Shown here one piece after another: positions 36,369-42,754 of a DNA stretch of 64,000 bases; the stretch's first letter is position 1; each line of letters starts with the position of its first letter. The position numbers were made by a program, and so were the translations under genes. The stretch is from UBA4722 sp044221135 (lineage in GTDB: Bacteria; Pseudomonadota; Gammaproteobacteria; DSM-16500). The notes under the pieces are model-generated. The model was not told where the DNA came from, made no database searches, and was given only the letters and a program-made list of their open reading frames with translations. Location of the stretch: NCBI GenBank assembly GCA_044221135.1, contig JBGAPT010000001.1:1-64000 (forward strand), in the 5' to 3' direction.

Positions 36369-36560
36369 AAATGAGCGTAACCGTTCACGGGGGCATTAGA
36401 CTTGCAGAAGAACTTCAGTTTTGAGCCAAGGTTGAACGATTTCTTTTAAAAAAATAGCGGAGCATACACAGGTATGTGAGCATATTTTTTAAAAGCAATC
36501 GTTCAAGATTGGCCAAAAATGAAGTTTACAGCTTAGTACCCTGAACGCTTACAAATGAGC
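36369..36560. mobile_element. MITE family B, copy 2 (176 bp, element 36377-36552) with 8-bp target duplication
   Basis: Same element as 3970-4144: starts GTAACCGTTCACGG, ends CCCTGAACGCTTAC. It is flanked by a perfect 8-bp direct repeat AAATGAGC at 36369-36376 and 36553-36560. The duplication differs from that of copy 1, which proves the element boundaries and shows two independent insertions. It is nearly identical to copy 1 internally (one extra A in the A-run), so both moved fairly recently. Confidence 0.88.
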
Positions 36561-36722
36561 TATTACGATTTTTTCAACAACGTCCTCTATAAAAGAAATT
36601 ATGCTATAAAACCGGATATGCAAGCACTGAATTAATTACCCATTAAAACAAATTAGTATTTCTTGTAATTAACTCATAGCAACGCATATAATCACCGCAC
36701 GATTTTTTAAAGCATTATCTCT

Positions 36723-36815
36723 GGAGAGATGGCCGAGAGGCTGAAGGCGCTCCCCTGCTAAGGGAGTATGGGGTCAAAAACTCCATCGAGGGTTCGAATC
36801 CCTCTCTCTCCGCCA
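36723..36815 (+). tRNA. tRNA-Ser(GCU)
   Basis: A 93-nt type II tRNA with acceptor GGAGAGA/TCTCTCC, an anticodon loop CTGCTAA on a CTCCC/GGGAG stem (anticodon GCT, reads AGY), a long variable arm, a GGTTCGAATCC T-arm and an encoded CCA. Confidence 0.95.
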
Positions 36816-36899
36816 AAAACTTCCGGTTTATACAAAAGCTCCTTGACTCCACCCCTGTTTTTCATTACTGTCTTGCATCTTTTCAGTGTTAATCACTGT

Positions 36900-36976
36900 G
36901 CGCCCGTAGCTCAGTTGGATAGAGTACCTGGCTACGAACTAGGGGGTCGGGAGTTCGAATCTCTCCGGGCGCGCCA
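36900..36976 (+). tRNA. tRNA-Arg(ACG)
   Basis: 77 nt with acceptor GCGCCCG/CGGGCGC, anticodon loop CTACGAA (anticodon ACG) on stem CCTGG/CTAGG with one G-U pair, T-arm GGGAGTTCGAATCTC and an encoded CCA. The A34 is the substrate of TadA, which is encoded at 42285. Confidence 0.95.
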
Positions 36977-37031
36977 AAAGATAAATGATCCTAACTCTAA
37001 TTGGATAATCTAAAAGAATAATCTTCGCGTT

Positions 37032-37108
37032 GCGCCCGTAGCTCAGTTGGATAGAGTATCTGGCTTCGAACCAGGTGGTCGGGAGTTCGAATCTCTCCGG
37101 GCGCGCCA
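37032..37108 (+). tRNA. tRNA-Arg(UCG)
   Basis: 77 nt, identical to the preceding tRNA-Arg in acceptor, D-arm and T-arm. It differs essentially in the anticodon arm: stem TCTGG/CCAGG and loop CTTCGAA (anticodon TCG). It looks like a tandem duplicate whose anticodon changed to read CGA (and CGG by wobble). Confidence 0.92.
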
Positions 37109-37127
37109 GTACATCAAAAAGATAAAA

Positions 37128-37604
37128 TCAACGCTTAGAAGGTTTTTTTGCAGCTGACACTTCAACATCTATAGACTTATCTGCCTTCGATGTCACTTTT
37201 GATAAAGAATGGGCAGGGGTTTTAAGTGATACGCTAAAAGAAGGTGAAATTTTAGATTTAGCTAATAACTCCGGTTCAACATAAATTAATTTATTAATTA
37301 ATAAGTGAGCTTGTTGGCAACTTTCCATTAACTCAATCATGTGCTTATCGCTAAAATGTTGATTCAGTCTATCAAGCTCACGCTGATGCTCTTTTAATTT
37401 CTTTATTAATTGCAAAACAGGCCTTTCAATCGTATCCGCATCTCCCTTACGCTTTGGAGTCGATAATAATTCAGCTAATTTCATACTTATTTCACTGACA
37501 TCCTGAATAATCGCTTGCAAATTATTCGCCCACTGCGTGACGCTTTCCAGTTCCATATGCCGTGCTGCTACGCTATCCCCTTTTGTTCGCTTTTTTTTAC
37601 TCAT
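37128..37604 (-). CDS. Orphan basic coiled-coil protein
   Basis: 158 aa from MSKKKRTKGDSVAARH; GAGG lies 7 nt before this ATG and only 1 nt before an earlier in-frame ATG. Not recognised. Basic N-terminus, a helical middle with heptad-like spacing (QLIKKLKEHQRELDRLNQHF, MIELMESCQQAHLLINKLI), and a lysine/serine-rich C-terminus (KVTSKADKSIDVEVSAAKKPSKR). No membrane or signal segment. It is followed on the same strand by the HPt gene's region but not coupled to it. Confidence 0.65.
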   Translation of the reverse strand: MSKKKRTKGDSVAARHMELESVTQWANNLQAIIQDVSEISMKLAELLSTPKRKGDADTIERPVLQLIKKLKEHQRELDRLNQHFSDKHMIELMESCQQAHLLINKLIYVEPELLAKSKISPSFSVSLKTPAHSLSKVTSKADKSIDVEVSAAKKPSKR

Positions 37605-37778
37605 ACTCATACCTCATTTAGCGCACGTGCTATTCAGTTGCAATGATTATATTTTTTTATCTATTATCAATAAACAGTATACTTAATAAATTCAATTAAG
37701 CAATTATATACCTGTAGCGTCTGAGTTCATCCGAAACATATTGATCCTGAAGATGTTAATTAAAGTTGATAACAGCTG

Positions 37779-37857
37779 AGAAAAAACACACGCGGGCACA
37801 GGCACGATTAGGCCTGCTGAAAACGCTGAACAGAATTGCATCTTGAGATGTAATGGA
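37779..37857. repeat. Repeat family C, copy 2 (one half)
   Basis: The block GAGAAAAAACACACGCGGGC, then ACAGGCACGATTAGGC, then CTGCTGAAAACGCTGAACAG matches the right half of the repeat at 19441-19510 with one internal CACGCGGGCACG unit fewer. It continues into GCATCTTGAGATGTAATGG, the inverse of the left end of copy 1, which supports inverted termini for the family. The left half is not recognisable. Confidence 0.65.
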
Positions 37858-37870
37858 TAGGATGTCTAAA

Positions 37871-38278
37871 TCATCTCGACACGAATTTATGAAATGTATT
37901 TTGAATAGTGGTTCTAACTTTTTCTATTTCTGTTAACAACTGCTGATAAGCACTAGCACTCATTTCCGTATTCCCAGCACAGATTGCTTCTTCTAAAGAT
38001 ATACAAATTTTGTTCAATTGCAATGTACCGCAATAGCTTGCGCCACCTTTCAGTTTATGAGTAACCGTTTTTAACATTTCCCAGTCTTCATTTTCATAAG
38101 AGAACTGAAGTCTAGCTATTTCTTCTGGCAACGCCTGCAAAAACATCATCATTATTTCTTGCATCAATTCCTCATTGCCACCCATGCTATTTTTAACAGA
38201 CTCAAAATCAATGACTGTTGAAGAAAAGTTAGCCTGAATATTTTTTGCAAATGAATTTTCCACTAATTTATTACTCAT
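37871..38278 (-). CDS. Stand-alone histidine phosphotransfer (HPt) protein
   Basis: 135 aa. The HPt four-helix signature is clear: GGNEELMQEIMMMFLQALPEEI, then the phosphorylatable histidine H74 in THKLKGGASYCG, then LEEAICAGN. The protein would relay phosphate between a hybrid sensor kinase and a response regulator. No kinase or regulator gene is adjacent, so its partners are elsewhere. In Legionella, separate HPt domains feed quorum-sensing and phase-switch circuits; a comparable role here is inference. Confidence 0.88.
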   Translation of the reverse strand: MSNKLVENSFAKNIQANFSSTVIDFESVKNSMGGNEELMQEIMMMFLQALPEEIARLQFSYENEDWEMLKTVTHKLKGGASYCGTLQLNKICISLEEAICAGNTEMSASAYQQLLTEIEKVRTTIQNTFHKFVSR

Positions 38279-38711
38279 TATTCCCTTCGTCTTGTCATTA
38301 TGATTAGTTGATTAGGTAACTGTATAGAACTATATATTTTTCTACAGTTAATCCAAGCGAGCAAACTATTACTACAACTTTGGTTTATAAGTTATCTAAT
38401 TGATTATTATGATTTTTAAATTTATTTTAAATAAGAATCGGGTTAAATGCTTAATGAATATATGTCATATTGCTTACACTTGTGTAAGCATAAGATCACA
38501 CAAAAGAATCATTTTTGTCAGTCTTATTTTGCGCTATTCACTCACACATTATTAAATGCCTCAATAGGGGTAAGCATTCATTTTCATAGCAGATACCGCG
38601 TTAGAAGTATGCTTATCTATTAAATAAATTAATATTGTTTGCAACCCACTTATTCTGGCGTATAATTCGACACCTTCAATTATCAAGATCTAATTTAGGA
38701 AGAAAAATCAG
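38279..38711. other. 433-bp gap without a gene
   Basis: AT-rich DNA between the divergent HPt gene and rpsP. It holds a perfect 8-bp-arm hairpin GCTTACAC-TT-GTGTAAGC at 38472-38489 and the rpsP promoter at its right end. The GGTAAGCATTCA and ATGCTTAT words around 38570-38620 echo the hairpin arm. No ORF or recognisable RNA gene was found; a small RNA cannot be excluded. Confidence 0.5.
38639..38666 (+). promoter_or_regulatory. Promoter of the rpsP-rimM-trmD-rplS operon
   Basis: TTGCAA (38639-38644) and TATAAT (38661-38666) with a 16-bp spacer, 45 bp before the rpsP start. Confidence 0.65.
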
Positions 38712-38978
38712 ATGGTAGTTATTCGTTTATCGCGTGGCGGTGCTAAAAAACGCCCATTTTATCATGTAGTTGTCAGTGACAAACGCAGTGCCCGTGACGG
38801 TCGTTGCGTTGAACGCATTGGTTATTTTAATCCTATTGCAACGGGTAAAGATGTTAAATTACAGCTGAATCTTGAGCGTGCGCTCTATTGGATTTCAACA
38901 GGCGCTCAGCCTTCAGACCGTGTACGTCGTCTGATTAAGCTGTATGAAAAACAAGCCAACGAAACAACGACACAGTAA
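38712..38978 (+). CDS. rpsP: 30S ribosomal protein bS16
   Basis: 88-aa small-subunit protein, first gene of a classical operon. MVVIRLSRGGAKKRPFYHVVVSDKRSARDGR and ERIGYFNPIA are family-diagnostic, as is the later ERALYWISTGAQPSDRVRRL. AGGA precedes the ATG. Full length. Confidence 0.97.
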   Translation: MVVIRLSRGGAKKRPFYHVVVSDKRSARDGRCVERIGYFNPIATGKDVKLQLNLERALYWISTGAQPSDRVRRLIKLYEKQANETTTQ

Positions 38979-38995
38979 GTTATTTGAGTAGAGTC

Positions 38996-39502
38996 ATGAA
39001 AAGCACAGAAACTGAGTACGTTGTGGTAGGCAAATTAGGCTCTACCCACGGAATTCAAGGCTGGCTTAAGCTTTACTCTTTTACGGAACCTGTGACAAAT
39101 ATCGTGGCTTATAACCCTTGGTATTTAGAGGAAACTATTGGCTGGAAATTAATCAAGCCTGAGGCAACCCGAGAATACACCAAAGGCATGACAGTCAAGT
39201 TTACTGGTTATGATAATCCAGAGCAGGCACGGCTACTAACGGGTAAAAAAATTGCGGTCCTGCGCTCGCAGCTCCCTCCTTTAAAAAAGGGTGATTTTTA
39301 TTGGAGCGATCTGGAAGGTTTAACTGTCATGAATGTAGATGGCTCAATCTTAGGTAAAGTTATTTACTTACTTGAGACAGGTTCTAATGATGTATTAGTA
39401 GTTAAAGGCAATAAGGAATACGCAATACCTTATTTAGCTGATGTGATAACAAGCATTGACTTGGCTAATCAAGTCATCCATGTAAATTGGGAATTGATCT
39501 AA
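38996..39502 (+). CDS. rimM: 16S rRNA processing protein RimM
   Basis: 168 aa from MKSTETEYVVVGKLGSTHGIQGWLKLYSF; a TTG 12 nt earlier is possible but the ATG fits the family start. RimM binds ribosomal protein uS19 and helps mature the 30S head. The N-terminal beta-barrel, the linker and the PRC-barrel (DFYWSDLEGLTVMN, LLETGSNDVLVVKGNKEYAIPYLADVI) are complete. 17 nt after rpsP. Confidence 0.94.
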   Translation: MKSTETEYVVVGKLGSTHGIQGWLKLYSFTEPVTNIVAYNPWYLEETIGWKLIKPEATREYTKGMTVKFTGYDNPEQARLLTGKKIAVLRSQLPPLKKGDFYWSDLEGLTVMNVDGSILGKVIYLLETGSNDVLVVKGNKEYAIPYLADVITSIDLANQVIHVNWELI

Positions 39503-39503
39503 C

Positions 39504-40250
39504 GTGTGGTTTGGTATTGTGACGCTTTTTCCAGAGATGTTTTCTATACTGGAATATGGGATCACTGGACGTGCACTAAAAGAAGAATTAATAAAAATAG
39601 CATGCTGGAACCCGAGGGAGTTTGCCCTGAACAAACACCACACTGTGGATGACCGCCCTTATGGTGGCGGACCTGGGATGGTGATGATGGCTCCACCATT
39701 ACAAGATGCGATTCGGGCAGCAAAACAAGCTGCGCCGCAGAATATAAAGCCTGTAGTGATCCATTTATCACCGCAGGGTAAATGCTTCAATCAAGCAGCA
39801 GCTGAAACGTTGCTGAAGAAAGAAAATTTAATTTTAGTTGCGGGGCGTTACGAAGGCATTGATGAACGCTTACTCACAACTGAAGTTGATGAAGAATGGT
39901 CGGTGGGTGACTATGTGTTATCAGGTGGTGAATTAGCTGCTATGACTATGATTGATGTCATGACCCGCTTACTACCCGGTGCATTGGGTCATGAGGATTC
40001 AGCGGCAGAGGACTCTATTAGTTCAGGCCTGTTAAAATATCCTCAGTACACACGACCGGATAATTTTCAAGGTCTTGCAGTGCCCGAACTATTAATAAGC
40101 GGGAACCACAAAGAAATTGAACGTTGGCGGTTAAAACAGTCGTTAGGTAAAACGTGGTTAAAACGACCAGACCTATTAGCAAAATTAAAGTTGGGTAAAC
40201 TCCAATTAGAGTTATTAATGGAATTTATTCAAGACCCTAACCCTAGTTAG
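39504..40250 (+). CDS. trmD: tRNA (guanine-37-N1)-methyltransferase
   Basis: 248-aa SPOUT methyltransferase making m1G37 in tRNAs that read CNN codons. The GTG start lies 1 nt after the rimM stop, suggesting coupled translation. Diagnostic: FGIVTLFPEMF, DDRPYGGGPGMVMM, LVAGRYEGIDERL, and the trefoil knot VGDYVLSGGELAAMTMIDVMTRLLPGALG. The standard order rpsP-rimM-trmD-rplS is kept. Confidence 0.96.
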   Translation: MWFGIVTLFPEMFSILEYGITGRALKEELIKIACWNPREFALNKHHTVDDRPYGGGPGMVMMAPPLQDAIRAAKQAAPQNIKPVVIHLSPQGKCFNQAAAETLLKKENLILVAGRYEGIDERLLTTEVDEEWSVGDYVLSGGELAAMTMIDVMTRLLPGALGHEDSAAEDSISSGLLKYPQYTRPDNFQGLAVPELLISGNHKEIERWRLKQSLGKTWLKRPDLLAKLKLGKLQLELLMEFIQDPNPS

Positions 40251-40268
40251 ATTATTGAGGAAGCAAGT

Positions 40269-40634
40269 ATGAACATTATTCAAATACTCGATGCAGAACA
40301 AATGGCAGCAGCAAACAAAGCTATTCCAAAGTTTTCACCGGGCGATACAGTTGAAGTTAAAGTTAAAGTAAAAGAAGGCGACCGTGTCCGCATACAATCC
40401 TTTGAAGGCATCGTCATTGCTAAACGCAATCGTGGTTTAAACTCTGCATTTACCGTACGCAAAATTTCTCATGGTGTAGGCGTAGAGCGTGTTTTCCAAA
40501 CCTACAGCCCCATCATTGATGCGATTGAATTAAAACGTCGTGGTGAAGTACGCCGCGCTAAGCTGTACTATATGCGCAAGTTACGTGGCAAAGCAGCACG
40601 TATTAGAGAGAAATTAGCTACTAAGTGTGAATAA
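40269..40634 (+). CDS. rplS: 50S ribosomal protein bL19
   Basis: 121-aa large-subunit protein at the 30S/50S interface. PKFSPGDTVEVKVKVKEGDRVRIQSFEG, the VRKISHGVGVERVFQTYSP block and RRGEVRRAKLYYMRKLRGKAARIREK are typical. GAGGAAG precedes the ATG. Last gene of its operon. Confidence 0.97.
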   Translation: MNIIQILDAEQMAAANKAIPKFSPGDTVEVKVKVKEGDRVRIQSFEGIVIAKRNRGLNSAFTVRKISHGVGVERVFQTYSPIIDAIELKRRGEVRRAKLYYMRKLRGKAARIREKLATKCE

Positions 40635-40696
40635 TAATGATCAAGCACAAGAAGGTTAATTAAATAGAACAACAGTAACTCACTGCTTAGCATAAG

Positions 40697-40735
40697 CTTC
40701 ATCGATATCAATCGACGAAGATAGTATTATTATTT
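40697..40735 (+). terminator. Possible terminator after rplS
   Basis: CTTCATCGAT and ATCGACGAAG form a 10-bp stem with one A-C mismatch around ATCA (40697-40720), followed by a T/A-rich run. It is weak because the stem is AT-rich and the T-tract interrupted. Confidence 0.35.
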
Positions 40736-40747
40736 AATGTCTCAATA

Positions 40748-40885
40748 TGTCATCCCCGCGAAGGCGGGGACCCATCTTGCAAATACCACTAACCGGTACA
40801 GCATTACAATAAAAATTGAATTATCAACGAACTAGATAAGCCTGGAGATAAATCAGAATGGGTTCCCGCCTGCGCGGGAATGACA
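40748..40885. repeat. Repeat family D, copy 1 (138 bp)
   Basis: Terminal inverted repeats TGTCATCCCCGCGAAGGCGG and, inverted on the right, TGTCATTCCCGCGCAGGCGG, each continuing into a short ACCCAT. The AT-rich interior (TTGCAAATACCACTAA, AAAATTGAATTAT) recurs in reverse orientation in the copy at 62868. The gap 40635-40960 has no gene. Confidence 0.75.
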
Positions 40886-40960
40886 TGAAGAAAGACAATA
40901 ACAACACTTAAGGTACCCGAATAAGAAAATTGGGAAAAAGCATCAGCAAAAAGGAACTTT

Positions 40961-42139
40961 ATGACACGAGATAAATCTTCAGCCACTCATCAAGTTGCTC
41001 TTTTAGCGACCGGCGATGAGATTTGCAATGGCGATATTATCAATTCAAATTCGCAAGAAATCGCGCAACGTCTATTTAGTCAGGGAATATACGTAGGCAC
41101 GCATATGACTGTTTCGGATAATCTAACGGATCTCGAGACAGCCATGCAATTTTTACTACAAAACCATCGCGCACTTATTATTACAGGTGGACTTGGCCCC
41201 ACGTCCGATGATTTAACACGCCAAGCGCTCAGCCATGTATTGCAACGCCCCTTAATTTTTGATGAATCAACTTGGCAAGCGATTGTGGCACGCTTGAATC
41301 GCTTTGGTATTCATGCGCCGCCTGAAAGCAATAGACAACAAGCTTTATTCCCACAAGGTGCAACTATCATCCCAAATCCAAATGGTACTGCAGCAGGTTG
41401 TATGATGGTAAAACAGGCGGCTATTCCAAACGATAGTGACTCCGAGCAATTTATTTTCATGCTTCCTGGCCCACCAATAGAATGCTTACCACTATTTGAC
41501 AAAGTTGTTTTGCCTACCTTAAAAAAAAATCATTTTCAAAAAATCTTATACTACGATAAATGGCTGCTTTTTAACATCAGTGAAGCAGAAATTGCTGAAA
41601 AACTGGATAACCTTTCAAAACCCTTTAATTGTGTAACAGGTTATCGTTTTTGGTACCCTTATATTGAATTCAAATTATATTCCAATGACCAAACTGATTT
41701 TACTACTCTTCTACCTCTTATCAAAAAAGCAATTGCACCTTATCTCATTGGTGATGGCAAAACCACTGCTGCTGACTTATTAAAAAAAGAAATACTGACT
41801 TTAAATATTACGCTATCGATCTGTGATTTTGCAACGGGTGGTTTACTTGAATCCATACTTAAAACACCAGAGACAAATTCACGATTAAATTTTTCATATG
41901 ATTTAAAAAATGAATCCTCTGAACTGCAAATTAAAATAGCTGGACTCACCGAATTTTGGCAACAAGAAGAAAATCACTTGAACACAACACTTGAAATTAG
42001 TTTTATAAGTCAAGGCAAACAGCATGTCAATAAAACATCTATTCCATTTCGTGGTTACCGTGTAAAACAATATGCTGTAGAATTTATTTGTTTACAGATT
42101 TGTGAATTCTTAGGGTCTGTTGACAATTCGCTAGGCTGA
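40961..42139 (+). CDS. CinA-family protein with degenerate amidase domain
   Basis: 392 aa. Residues ~10-180 are a MoaB/Mog-like fold as in CinA (LLATGDEICNGDIINSNSQEIAQRL, ITGGLGPTSDDLTRQAL, GTAAGCMMV, FMLPGPPIECLPLF), which in active CinA hydrolyses ADP-ribose. The C-terminal PncC-like domain is worn: the family's ESCTGG is ICDFATGGLLES here, and the GIAGP block is reduced to KIAGL. A separate intact pncC (26361) exists. The last seven residues (GSVDNSLG minus its first glycine's leucine) and the stop are supplied by repeat element A1. AAGGA lies 6 nt before the ATG. Confidence 0.88.
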   Translation: MTRDKSSATHQVALLATGDEICNGDIINSNSQEIAQRLFSQGIYVGTHMTVSDNLTDLETAMQFLLQNHRALIITGGLGPTSDDLTRQALSHVLQRPLIFDESTWQAIVARLNRFGIHAPPESNRQQALFPQGATIIPNPNGTAAGCMMVKQAAIPNDSDSEQFIFMLPGPPIECLPLFDKVVLPTLKKNHFQKILYYDKWLLFNISEAEIAEKLDNLSKPFNCVTGYRFWYPYIEFKLYSNDQTDFTTLLPLIKKAIAPYLIGDGKTTAADLLKKEILTLNITLSICDFATGGLLESILKTPETNSRLNFSYDLKNESSELQIKIAGLTEFWQQEENHLNTTLEISFISQGKQHVNKTSIPFRGYRVKQYAVEFICLQICEFLGSVDNSLG

Positions 42140-42256
42140 GGTGGAATGCCTTGATTTTCGAGCACCGCAGCGGAGTTTACATACAAGTAAATGAGCAACG
42201 GAGCGCAGGAAATCAAGGCATTACGCCCGGCATAGTAGAATTGTCAACAGACCCTA
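42111..42256. mobile_element. MITE family A, copy 1 (142 bp, element 42113-42254) between TA dinucleotides
   Basis: Perfect terminal inverted repeats GGGTCTGTTGACAATTC and GAATTGTCAACAGACCC, with TA on both sides. Inside, ATGCCTTGATTTT pairs with AAATCAAGGCAT, and the apex is a GGAG, TTTAC/GTAAA stem, TGAGCA hairpin. The left end runs into the 3' end of the cinA-like gene and supplies its stop codon. Small size, TA duplication and palindromic form suggest mobilisation by an IS630/Tc1-mariner-type transposase (inference). Confidence 0.85.
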
Positions 42257-42284
42257 GAGTCTATTAAAAAATAATGCACTTCTA

Positions 42285-42740
42285 TTACCTTCTCGCCCTA
42301 AAAAAATCACTCAGCATTTGGCCGCACTGCTCTGCTAATAGCCCGCCTTCATAAATAATATGGTGGTTAAATTGCTGAGCAATGCCTAATTGAAAAACAC
42401 TTGTAACTGCTCCCGCCTTTGGATCTGTTGCACCAAACACAACTCGTTTAATACGCGCATGTACCATCGCACCAATACACATGACACAAGGCTCTAAAGT
42501 AACATACAGCGTTGCATTAACTAAACGGTAATTTTTAAGAGAGTGCGCGCCTTGACGCAGCGCAACAATTTCTGCATGCGCTGTTGGATCACATGTTCCA
42601 ATAGGGCAATTACTACCCTCACCAATGATTTTCTCATTCAAGACTAGCGCAGCACCCACAGGCACTTCTTGTCGATTGGAAGCATCTTTCGCCAACGCAA
42701 GCGCATGATGCATCCAAGATAAATCATTGTCAGAAAACAT
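42285..42740 (-). CDS. tadA: tRNA-specific adenosine deaminase
   Basis: 151 aa from MFSDNDLSWMHHALALA; AGGA is 9 nt upstream, while the longer reading starts at a GTG within the guaA end. TadA converts A34 to inosine in tRNA-Arg(ACG), present at 36900. Zinc and catalytic motifs are intact: TAHAEIVALRQ with the proton-shuttling glutamate, and EPCVMCIGAMVHARI. Essential in most bacteria. It lies directly downstream of guaA (about 14 nt), so they are probably cotranscribed. Confidence 0.95.
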   Translation of the reverse strand: MFSDNDLSWMHHALALAKDASNRQEVPVGAALVLNEKIIGEGSNCPIGTCDPTAHAEIVALRQGAHSLKNYRLVNATLYVTLEPCVMCIGAMVHARIKRVVFGATDPKAGAVTSVFQLGIAQQFNHHIIYEGGLLAEQCGQMLSDFFRARR

Positions 42741-42754
42741 AAGGATTTTTCCTA

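Noticed and set aside
36768..37013. 81-aa ORF over the tRNA region
   Set aside because: It overlaps tRNA-Ser and tRNA-Arg(ACG) on the same strand and has no protein-like composition.
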